Positions 1 through 5,273 of a DNA stretch of 5,273 nt are shown here, piece by piece; position 1 is the stretch's first letter; every line of letters starts with the position of its first letter. Under the pieces are notes generated by a model. That model was given only the letters and a program-made list of their open reading frames with translations, did not search any database and was not told the DNA's origin. The stretch lies in NCBI GenBank assembly GCA_027365715.1, contig DAHXLZ010000213.1:1-5273 (forward strand), given 5' to 3'. The DNA is from Methanomassiliicoccales archaeon (GTDB lineage Archaea; Thermoplasmatota; Thermoplasmata; Sysuiplasmatales; Sysuiplasmataceae). Made by a program: the position numbers and the translations under genes.

Positions 1-1001
1 ATATTTCCAAAGGCTACCGCACCGAGAAGCGGTATCGACGGGGTTATGTGTAAACTGCCAGCCACAAATGACATTCTGGAAATGAACTCAACACCATACA
101 TGTGCTGATATGCCATTATCGTGAAACCCATAAGGAAAAGAGCAGCCAGACCAGCTCCCAGCGTGCCGAAGAACATGCTTTTGTTTGGAACCTTTGTTTC
201 ACCCGACATCCAGCCGCCGAAGTGACTGAATCCGCTCCAGGAGGAAATAAGTGGAATTGCCGCAAGGAAAGTGGCTGCGATGCTGGGAGCAAGCAGGGAC
301 GATTTCCATCCCTTTGCAGTTGACAGAGAAAACACATTCTGATACGCACCTGTTCCAAAAACGTGATTCCACATAGCAGGCGTGGCTGACTGCGGAGTGA
401 GCATCATGCCGATATCCGCCATCAGCAGGATCACGAGCGGCACGAAGAATGTAACGACCACAGTGACCCTTGAAACACGATGCCCGAAGAAGGTGAGGAC
501 GGTGAGCAATACCGTAATTCCGGATGCAATGAGAATCACATTCAGCGGATGTGTAAAGAACACTCCTGTGCTGGTAATTGATGCAGAATGCATTATAAAT
601 CCAGCTATTGTGAACGCCTGGGCAAGGAATGATGCACCGATGTATGCGACAACACCCATAATCAGGCAGTAACCAAGCCATGCAAAAATATTGGCGAAAT
701 ACCCGATTGAAGGGTTCAGAATTCTGCTAATCCAGACATATTGACCGCCAACTCTGGGCATCGCTGTACTCAACAGGTATATGACAGCTGCACCGGAAAA
801 AAGCGGAATCACATCGACCATCAATGCAAGCAGCGGGTTTGAACCAGGATAAGCTCCGACGATCCCGACGGTGAAAAACAATATCCCGGATCCGATTGTA
901 AAAGCAAGAACAAACACAATCATGTCAAAGGAAGTATATGGCCTTGACAAGCCCGATGACTTTCTGGCAAAAACTCCCCCGCTATTGTCTGAATTTACCA
1001 T
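1..1001 (-). CDS. APC-superfamily amino acid permease, N-terminal 333 residues (3' end cut by window edge)
   Basis: This is a membrane transporter predicted to carry amino acids across the cytoplasmic membrane, probably as a cation symporter or exchanger; the substrate cannot be read from the sequence. The frame is open from ATG at 1001 to the left edge with no stop, so the C-terminal part (usually to about 450-550 residues) is missing. After a short polar N-terminus, hydrophobic segments lie at about residues 24-46, 57-80, 99-130, 153-172, 178-203, 238-258 and 276-300. The first contains the APC helix-break motif IGSGIL (36-41), which binds the substrate backbone in this fold. The loop after segment 6 has GFSHFGGWMSGETKVPNKSM (257-276), matching the GF...ETKNP pattern of APC permeases. 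The start is supported by a TATA box about 33 nt upstream and the absence of a ribosome binding site, as expected for a leaderless transcript. It lies 172 bp downstream of the GNAT-synthetase gene, with its own promoter. The family call is firm; the substrate is unknown. Confidence 0.88.
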   Translation of the reverse strand, partial: MVNSDNSGGVFARKSSGLSRPYTSFDMIVFVLAFTIGSGILFFTVGIVGAYPGSNPLLALMVDVIPLFSGAAVIYLLSTAMPRVGGQYVWISRILNPSIGYFANIFAWLGYCLIMGVVAYIGASFLAQAFTIAGFIMHSASITSTGVFFTHPLNVILIASGITVLLTVLTFFGHRVSRVTVVVTFFVPLVILLMADIGMMLTPQSATPAMWNHVFGTGAYQNVFSLSTAKGWKSSLLAPSIAATFLAAIPLISSWSGFSHFGGWMSGETKVPNKSMFFGTLGAGLAALFLMGFTIMAYQHMYGVEFISRMSFVAGSLHITPSIPLLGAVAFGN

Positions 1002-1005
1002 GCTT

Positions 1006-1022
1006 ATAACCCTCAGGGTTAT
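1006..1022. promoter_or_regulatory. Perfect 17-nt palindrome, putative operator of the permease gene
   Basis: The sequence ATAACCCTCAGGGTTAT has two perfect 8-nt arms around a single central C (1014). It lies between the TATA box and the ATG of the permease and covers the predicted transcription start (about 1007-1012). A site here would let a dimeric repressor block RNA polymerase, the usual way archaeal Lrp/AsnC-, MarR- or TrmB-like regulators repress. The regulator is not in the window. The palindrome is seen directly; its role is inferred from position. Confidence 0.5.
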
Positions 1023-1027
1023 TGCCG

Positions 1028-1040
1028 ATTTATATTAAAA
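1028..1040 (-). promoter_or_regulatory. Archaeal TATA box of the permease gene
   Basis: On the minus strand this reads TTTTAATATAAAT, an AT-only block set in mixed sequence and preceded by a purine-rich CTAAAGG stretch that could serve as the TFB recognition element. Its centre is about 33 nt from the ATG, so transcription would start 22-27 nt downstream, some 6-10 nt before the start codon. That predicts a near-leaderless mRNA, common in archaea and consistent with the lack of a Shine-Dalgarno sequence. The element is also TATA-like on the plus strand, but no convincing gene follows it there. Confidence 0.65.
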
Positions 1041-1118
1041 CCTTTAGTCACAATATTGGATTCTCTTCATGGTAGACTGTAAAGCTGATGTCGGTTGAAC
1101 TCAAAGTCATTCTTCTTA

Positions 1119-1137
1119 ATCGAACATTAAATTCGAT
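1119..1137. repeat. Short inverted repeat in the gap between synthetase and permease genes
   Basis: Perfect 6-nt arms ATCGAA and TTCGAT flank a 7-nt AT-only-but-one spacer. It lies 37 nt past the stop codon of the GNAT-synthetase gene and about 80 nt upstream of the permease TATA box. It could be a weak 3'-end hairpin for the upstream gene or an upstream regulator site for the permease. No run of T follows it on the minus strand, which argues against a classical terminator. Arms this short can arise by chance. Confidence 0.25.
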
Positions 1138-1173
1138 AATGTACAGGATGAAGTTTGGCAGCTTAAATACAGA

Positions 1174-3903
1174 TCATGATGTGCGGTCTGTCTGCATAAT
1201 CCTTTTCGCACCTTCAGGCACATCGGGTTTTGTCCTGCCAACCCTGATCCTGGCGTCGACAATTGTGAGCCCGCTGTTGTGCACAATCACCGGATTCAGG
1301 TCAAGCTCCTGTATTTCAGGTATGTCTTCTACCATTGAGTTGACAGACAGAATCAGCTTCATGAGAGCCCCGGTGTCGTATGGCTTCTCGCCCCGGTACC
1401 CTTTCAGTATGGTGTATGTTTTCAGCGACCTCAGCATGCTGTCCGCATCCCTGTCCGTCAGCGGTGTAATACGCACAGAAATGTCCTTCATCGCCTCCAC
1501 ATACGTCCCGCCGTACCCGCATGCAACTATCGGCCCGAAATCCCTGTCGTGCGTCACGCCGACAAACATCTCGAAACCCGGCGCTGACATGCCCTGAAGC
1601 GTGAAACCGTCGACACCGTGGCCAAGCTTCTCGACTCCCTCCTTCATCCTCTGCGCCGCTTCCAGCACTGATGACGGAGAGAGATTGAGCCTGACGCCGT
1701 CAACGTCGCTCTTATGGAGCACGGTGCCGGAGTCTACCTTCAGCGCAATCCTCTCCCCCAGACCGGATGCCTTGCGGGCTGCCTCCTCCGGTGTTTTTGC
1801 AAACTCGGTCCTGACAAACTCCATTCCGTAGATCGAGAGCAGATGTATTGTCTCCTCCAGTGAGAGCCAGCCGTTGCCTCTTCCCATCACGCCTGCAACT
1901 ATTGCGGCCGCCTCGGCGAACCTGCTGCTCCTTGTGTGCACGAAAGTGCCCTTTGGCTCTTTGCGCCATCTGGCGTATTCGACAGTCTTTCCAAGCGCCT
2001 TGGCTGCATCCTCGGGGAACTTATACGAGGGTATTTTGAGGTCACCTGAGGAAAGCATCTCCGGAAGGCCAGTGGTTGCCATGAAAACAGATATTATGGA
2101 TATCTTTCCCTTCAGCTCCTTCGCGGCGTCGAGTATTCTCCGGGCGACATCCACGGCGTTGATATCTATCGGCGGAACGAATATTACAATGAGCGAGTTC
2201 ACCGAAGGCTCCCTGCAGGCCGACATTATCGCTTTGTGGTAGTCGTCTGCTGTCGCACCAGCTGTCATATCAACAGGATTCCTGACTGAGGCGATAGATG
2301 GCAGTGTCTTCCTCAACTCGTTCTGCACCACATCGCCGAACTCAATCACCTTCAAACCGGACGCCTCGCATGCGTCGGCTGCCAGTATGCCGGCTCCGCC
2401 TGCATTCGTAATTATGGCCACACCGTTCCCTTCGGGCAGCGGCTGAGTTGACAGTATGGATGCGAGGTCGAACAGTTCGTGAAGCGACTGAGCCCTTATA
2501 ACACCTGACTGACTCAGCAATGCATCCACTGTAATGTCCGAGGCCGAAACCATCGCTCCAGTATGACTCATTGCGGCTCTCGAACCGGAAATTGTTCTTC
2601 CGCTCTTCACGACGATTACCGGCTTCTTCTCTGAAACTCTCCTTGCAATCCTGGAGAATTTCCTTGGATTTCCAAACGATTCAAGGTACATGAGTATGAC
2701 ATCGGTACCGCTGTCATCCTCCCAGTACTGCATCAGGTCGTTTCCGGAGATGTCAGCCTTGTTGCCTACAGATATGAACGACGAGAGGCCGAGACCGAGG
2801 CTGTTGAGCTCCTGGATAACAGCTATTCCCAGCGCACCTGATTGAGAAAGGAAGGAAAGATTCCCGCCCCCCGGACTGAAAGGAGAGAACTGCCCGTTGA
2901 GGCTCACCGCAGGGTTGGTGCTTATGATGCCCATGCAGTTCGGCCCAATCAGCCTCATGCCGTACTTTCTGCAGATGTTCAGCAGATCCTCCTGCATCTG
3001 CTTTCCCTGATCGCCGCCTATTTCAGAAAAGCCGGATGAAATCACAACAAGTGAGCCTATGCCCTTTCTTCCGCATTCATCGGCCACCTGAAGGACAGAC
3101 CTGGCCGGAACAACAATGAATGCGAGGTCGATGATACCAGGACAGTCCATGACGTTTTTGAATGCCTGCACCGACTGAACAGAAGATGCATCGGGATTGA
3201 CAGGATAGGCGACACCCGAATATTCTCCCTCCATGATGTTCCTGAAGAGCTGCCAGCCAATGCTTCCTCTTCTGCGGGACGCACCTATGACAGCTACCGT
3301 CTTCGGCTCGAGGAAGTTCTTTAACGACGCCTTTATCGCCATCGTTTCCCTCTCTCCGAAGGTCTGTAAAACGCTGTCCGATAACGAAGTCGGAAAGCTC
3401 ATTATGATGCTCCCCGGCGATATGTCTGTCTTGAACGGAAAACCGAGTTTCCTGACTACGTTCAGCATGGCAACGTTCTCCTGAAGCATCTCCAGTGTGA
3501 ACTCAACGACCCCGGCCCCGGACCCTATTTCACTCAGCAGCTGAAGGAGTGCGGTGCCGATTCCTCTTCCCCTGTACTCGTCGCCCACCAGCACTGACAC
3601 TTCAGCAGCATTTCGCTCATTATCCGTGTAATGGAAGGCTGCATGGCCCACGACCGTGCCAAGCCGGATTGCCATAAGGGCATAGCCTGCCTGACTGTCC
3701 GGCATCAGGTATCGGGAATTCTCCTCAGGCGCATGAGACAGGCCGAAGAATCTGAGCTTGAGAGCCTGTTGAGACGTGCTCCTGATAAACTCATTGAGGA
3801 TACCCAGATCTTCCGGCAGCACAGGCCTGATGCTGAGCATGGACCCGTCCTTGATGGTCACGTCGGCTGAGAAGCCCTCAATCTTTGTTTCCAAATCACT
3901 CAC
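1174..3903 (-). CDS. GNAT acetyltransferase fused to ADP-forming acyl-CoA synthetase (Pat/ACD-like), 909 aa
   Basis: Complete gene from GTG (3903) to TGA. Residues about 17-170 form a GNAT domain, with the acetyl-CoA pyrophosphate loop RGRGIG (111-116) and an acidic residue E101 where Pat enzymes carry their catalytic Glu. Residues about 190-480 match the alpha part of ADP-forming acyl-CoA synthetases: a CoA-binding Rossmann region (VAVIGASRRRGSIG, 203-216), LIGPNCMGI (318-326), the FLSQSGALG loop (351-359), YLE (406-408) and SHTGA with the phosphorylatable H447. Residues about 490-640 form a second ligase-like region. Residues about 675-890 are the beta-like ATP-grasp part, with LHKSD (H730, equivalent to the swinging-loop His of Pyrococcus ACD1 beta), FGPIVACGYGGTYVE (789-803) and metal-site ELDLNP (866-871). 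It could make ATP from acetyl- or acyl-CoA, acetylate protein lysines, or both. Bacterial Pat usually has GNAT at the C-terminus; the order here resembles the Streptomyces PatA type. An in-frame stop (3916-3918) limits the start to GTG or TTG at codon 4. Confidence 0.9.
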   Translation of the reverse strand: MSDLETKIEGFSADVTIKDGSMLSIRPVLPEDLGILNEFIRSTSQQALKLRFFGLSHAPEENSRYLMPDSQAGYALMAIRLGTVVGHAAFHYTDNERNAAEVSVLVGDEYRGRGIGTALLQLLSEIGSGAGVVEFTLEMLQENVAMLNVVRKLGFPFKTDISPGSIIMSFPTSLSDSVLQTFGERETMAIKASLKNFLEPKTVAVIGASRRRGSIGWQLFRNIMEGEYSGVAYPVNPDASSVQSVQAFKNVMDCPGIIDLAFIVVPARSVLQVADECGRKGIGSLVVISSGFSEIGGDQGKQMQEDLLNICRKYGMRLIGPNCMGIISTNPAVSLNGQFSPFSPGGGNLSFLSQSGALGIAVIQELNSLGLGLSSFISVGNKADISGNDLMQYWEDDSGTDVILMYLESFGNPRKFSRIARRVSEKKPVIVVKSGRTISGSRAAMSHTGAMVSASDITVDALLSQSGVIRAQSLHELFDLASILSTQPLPEGNGVAIITNAGGAGILAADACEASGLKVIEFGDVVQNELRKTLPSIASVRNPVDMTAGATADDYHKAIMSACREPSVNSLIVIFVPPIDINAVDVARRILDAAKELKGKISIISVFMATTGLPEMLSSGDLKIPSYKFPEDAAKALGKTVEYARWRKEPKGTFVHTRSSRFAEAAAIVAGVMGRGNGWLSLEETIHLLSIYGMEFVRTEFAKTPEEAARKASGLGERIALKVDSGTVLHKSDVDGVRLNLSPSSVLEAAQRMKEGVEKLGHGVDGFTLQGMSAPGFEMFVGVTHDRDFGPIVACGYGGTYVEAMKDISVRITPLTDRDADSMLRSLKTYTILKGYRGEKPYDTGALMKLILSVNSMVEDIPEIQELDLNPVIVHNSGLTIVDARIRVGRTKPDVPEGAKRIMQTDRTS

Positions 3904-3908
3904 TTCCT
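3899..3908 (-). promoter_or_regulatory. Shine-Dalgarno-like site overlapping the annotated GTG start
   Basis: AGGAAGTGAG matches 8 of 10 positions of the archaeal anti-SD complement AGGAGGTGAT. It contains the GTG taken as the start, so spacing to that GTG is wrong, while a TTG at codon 4 (3894-3892) sits 4 nt downstream, a workable distance. True initiation may therefore be the TTG, shortening the protein by three residues. ATG at codon 22 is less likely because it would cut the conserved IKDG strand that opens GNAT domains of Pat type. Confidence 0.4.
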
Positions 3909-3956
3909 GCTTATGTTACCGGACAGCGGCCGGCATGGGTTTACACTCATCCACAC

Positions 3957-4002
3957 CAGACTGGGCCGTGGCGGCTGATTATCACGCTGCACCGGCAGTC
4001 TG
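3957..4002 (-). repeat. Interrupted hairpin in the presumed leader of the GNAT-synthetase gene
   Basis: On the minus strand CAGACTG (4002-3996) pairs with CAGTCTG (3963-3957). The stem continues, after a two-base CC bulge, through CCG/CGG and, after a one-base bulge, TG/CA, leaving a loop of about 19 nt. A separate 7-bp pair, CGGACAG (4017-4011) with CTGTCCG (3926-3920), encloses it. The nested layout would place a folded element just before the start codon. Single 7-bp pairs are expected by chance in a gap of this size, so only the extended inner stem is mildly suggestive. Confidence 0.2.
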
Positions 4003-4018
4003 ATGCAGATCTGTCCGC

Positions 4019-4037
4019 TGCATGTATATGCGTGCAT
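4019..4037. repeat. 19-nt alternating pyrimidine-purine tract with near-dyad symmetry
   Basis: Every base from T4019 to T4037 alternates pyrimidine and purine (TG, CA, TA and CG steps), and the first 18 nt form an imperfect palindrome with TGCA at both ends. Such tracts can adopt left-handed DNA under negative supercoiling, and a dimeric regulator could also bind the dyad. It sits just downstream (for the minus strand) of the TATA-like element at 4041-4054, in the stretch where transcription of the GNAT-synthetase gene might begin. The alternation is seen directly; the function is speculation. Confidence 0.35.
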
Positions 4038-4040
4038 CTG

Positions 4041-4054
4041 TATAATAGATAATT
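4041..4054 (-). promoter_or_regulatory. Weak TATA-like element, possible promoter of the GNAT-synthetase gene
   Basis: The minus strand reads AATTATCTATTATA, the most AT-rich block in the 214-bp gap. Used as a TATA box it would place transcription start near 4015-4020 and give a leader of about 115 nt, unusually long for an archaeal mRNA. A second TATA-like word, CATATACA (about 4024-4031), would give a start near 4001. No better candidate lies close to the GTG, so the promoter position remains uncertain. Confidence 0.3.
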
Positions 4055-4056
4055 CG

Positions 4057-4092
4057 CTGAAATGGAAAGAGGAAATACTGGGGCGCGGCCCC
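4057..4092 (-). terminator. Candidate terminator after the H+-ATPase gene
   Basis: About 25 nt past the ATPase stop codon the minus strand has GGGGC-CGC-GCCCC (4092-4080), a 5-bp all-GC stem with a 3-nt loop. It is followed by a pyrimidine-rich stretch with several short T runs (4077-4061). Archaeal termination depends mostly on T-rich tracts, so the downstream part may matter more than the stem. The T runs are interrupted, which keeps confidence moderate. Confidence 0.4.
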
Positions 4093-4117
4093 TCCGTCGT
4101 TTACCGGCAATGCCTGA

Positions 4118-5273
4118 TCACCGGTTCAATTTCATTAACTTCAGTGAAAATGTTTTAACAAAGTTGTTAATCACCAGATTGAAGACAACAGCAAGCAAAA
4201 ATGTCATCAGGACGTAATTGAACGGGGCACTGTGCAGCCCCGGGATTCCTGTAACGGATATCAGTGCGACCAGAATGATGTCTGCGGTGATTGCGGAGGA
4301 CATGATGCCCGAGGGTCTGCTTACCCAGAAATTCCTCCTCTCTCTTATGTTGAGAAGATTGAATATGTTTGAGTAGAGCAGATAGTCGAAAACAAGTGTC
4401 TGTATCTGATTCAAGAGTAGCGCCGAGTGAAGTATCAGGTACAGAGTCATGAAGGATTCCACGACCATTACCGAACCAATTATTGACGACGTCCCGGCAA
4501 GATCACGCATATTCCAGGCCGCCGGTTTTTTCAGCCAGACAACTCTGTCAGTAGACAGGGTCAGGGTGACAAAATCAAACAGGAAAAGCAGCAACACCAT
4601 ATCAAAAGTGGTGAGAACATCCAGACCAGTGAACAAAAGTGCCATTGTAACAAAGACGACGTTCTGAAAGGTTCTGGTCAGCCTGCTCAGTGTCCATGTA
4701 TTCACTCTTTCAAAAATCTGCCTGCCTATCTTTACCAGACTGATTGCATTCTTCAGACCGGGAGTTACAAGAACGGCGCCTGCCGCTCCTTTGGCAACAT
4801 CGGTGGCACTGCTCACTGCAATTCCGACATCGGCCTGTCTGAGCGCGGGGGCGTCATTGACACCATCTCCGGTCATTCCCACGATATGACCTGCCTTCTG
4901 CAGAGCGCCGACTATCAGGTATTTGTCCTCGGGATAGACTTCCGCAAAACCATCGTTTGACCATGCGAGGTCTGCCATCTCCCCCTTCCGCTCCTTCATC
5001 TCTCTGATGCTGATAATCCGTTCACCGATGCCGACCGACCTGGAAATTGTTCGTGCCACCGGGACAGCGTCCCCGGTGAGCATTTTGACACTGACACCCA
5101 GCTCCTTTAATTCGCTTATCAGCTCCTGTGAATCCTCTCTCGGCGGATCACTGAGAGCGATTAGCCCCTTCATCCTCCATCCGCCGGCATCTGTTCGTTG
5201 AGCGACGGCAAGAACCCTTGAACCGGAAAGAGACGCTTCTCCGATTTTTGCGTCGAATACCCTTCTGTCGAAT
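4118..5273 (-). CDS. Plasma-membrane H+-ATPase (P-type, P3A), C-terminal 384 residues (5' end cut by window edge)
   Basis: An ATP-driven proton exporter of the cell membrane. The frame is open from the right edge (first full codon at 5272) to the TGA at 4118, so the first ATG seen (5173) is internal: the stretch before it, with ASLSGSRVLAVAQ (about residues 13-25), matches the end of the nucleotide-binding domain in P3A pumps. Visible P-domain motifs are LSDPPRED (40-47), KMLTGD (63-68) and the hinge GDGVNDAPAL (135-144). The actuator domain, the DKTGT phosphorylation site and M1-M4 lie outside. Six membrane segments follow at about 202-217, 223-239, 262-283, 293-309, 327-345 and 351-371 (M5-M10). 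M6 carries FDFVTLTLSTDR (232-243), placing D233 at the proton-binding Asp (Asp684 of plant AHA2). The protein ends right after M10, without the C-terminal autoinhibitory domain of plant and fungal pumps. The DPPR segment and M6 favour H+ over Ca2+ or heavy-metal pumps. Its downstream neighbour is 214 bp away and probably transcribed separately. Confidence 0.9.
   Translation of the reverse strand, partial: FDRRVFDAKIGEASLSGSRVLAVAQRTDAGGWRMKGLIALSDPPREDSQELISELKELGVSVKMLTGDAVPVARTISRSVGIGERIISIREMKERKGEMADLAWSNDGFAEVYPEDKYLIVGALQKAGHIVGMTGDGVNDAPALRQADVGIAVSSATDVAKGAAGAVLVTPGLKNAISLVKIGRQIFERVNTWTLSRLTRTFQNVVFVTMALLFTGLDVLTTFDMVLLLFLFDFVTLTLSTDRVVWLKKPAAWNMRDLAGTSSIIGSVMVVESFMTLYLILHSALLLNQIQTLVFDYLLYSNIFNLLNIRERRNFWVSRPSGIMSSAITADIILVALISVTGIPGLHSAPFNYVLMTFLLAVVFNLVINNFVKTFSLKLMKLNR

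Larger units (their letters stand above)
3900..4037 (-). other. Possible 45-codon upstream ORF ending on the synthetase start codon (doubtful)
   Basis: ATG at 4037 opens a 45-residue frame beginning MHAYTCSGQI and ending in SRK, whose TGA overlaps the GTG of the next gene as GTGA. The frame is open for about 22 further codons upstream, with no other start. Such an overlap is typical of translational coupling. Against it: the peptide resembles no family I know, is rich in scattered Cys, Pro and Arg, has no ribosome binding site, and the nearest TATA-like element would start transcription inside it. Chance openness over this length is not rare. Confidence 0.12.

Noticed and set aside
199..681. 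160-codon minus-strand frame inside the permease
   Set aside because: It overlaps the permease in another frame on the same strand. The translation is rich in Cys, His and Arg with no recognisable domain, whereas the permease frame has clear family motifs.
1088..1597. 169-codon plus-strand frame starting in the gap and running antisense into the GNAT-synthetase gene, downstream of a TATA-like block that also reads on the plus strand
   Set aside because: It lies almost wholly opposite well-conserved synthetase codons, its translation resembles no family, and its ATG has no ribosome binding site. The TATA block is better explained by the permease.
4006..4013. CAGATCTG 8-nt palindrome in the gap
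   Set aside because: Palindromes of this length are expected several times by chance in roughly 5 kb, and this one is not placed relative to any clear signal.
4105..4132. GGTTCAAT word on the plus strand, resembling a tRNA T-arm
   Set aside because: No acceptor stem, D-arm or anticodon arm can be built around it, and it falls on the last codons of the ATPase.
4118..5173. Treating the ATPase as a complete 351-residue gene starting at the ATG at 5173
   Set aside because: The frame stays open to the window edge, and the upstream residues match the conserved P-type region before the DPPR segment, so that Met is internal.
1..5273. Search for CRISPR repeats, insertion sequences, tandem repeats, attachment sites, defence genes or rRNA
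   Set aside because: No regularly spaced direct repeats, transposase motifs, long terminal inverted repeats or RNA gene signatures were seen by eye. Nearly all of the sequence is explained by three housekeeping-type genes.

Overview
The window reads as a piece of an archaeal chromosome, most likely from a Thermoplasmata-type or other acid-tolerant, peptide-using archaeon. The basis is a strong archaeal TATA box placed for near-leaderless transcription, an ADP-forming acyl-CoA synthetase module, and a P3A-type proton-pumping ATPase, a family found in Thermoplasma-like archaea as well as fungi and plants. The taxonomic call is an inference: no rRNA or marker gene is present, and a bacterial origin cannot be fully excluded for the GNAT-synthetase gene.

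All three real genes lie on the minus strand. From right to left (5' to 3' for the genes): positions 5273-4118 hold the C-terminal 384 residues of a plasma-membrane H+-ATPase, cut by the right edge. A 214-bp gap (3904-4117) follows, with a candidate terminator, a weak TATA-like element, a 19-nt alternating pyrimidine-purine tract, inverted repeats that could structure a leader RNA, and a doubtful 45-codon upstream ORF. Positions 3903-1174 encode a complete 909-residue fusion of an N-terminal GNAT acetyltransferase domain to a full ADP-forming acyl-CoA synthetase (alpha-like plus beta-like parts). A 172-bp gap (1002-1173) holds a hairpin-like repeat, a clear TATA box, and a perfect 17-nt palindrome between TATA box and start codon. 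Positions 1001-1 encode the first 333 residues of an APC-family amino acid permease, cut by the left edge.

The gaps and separate promoter signals suggest three independent transcription units rather than an operon. Together the genes fit an energy economy based on amino acids in an acidic setting: the permease imports amino acids (using the ion gradient if it is a symporter), oxidised amino acid skeletons become acyl-CoAs, the synthetase could make ATP from them, and the ATPase spends ATP to export protons. This link is inference from co-location.

The points most worth a second look are the palindromic putative operator over the predicted permease transcription start, and the GNAT-synthetase fusion, which keeps both histidines needed for the synthetase's phosphoryl relay as well as an intact acetyl-CoA-binding motif. 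No mobile element, CRISPR array, tRNA or rRNA was seen. I found no clear evidence of a wholly new multi-gene system.
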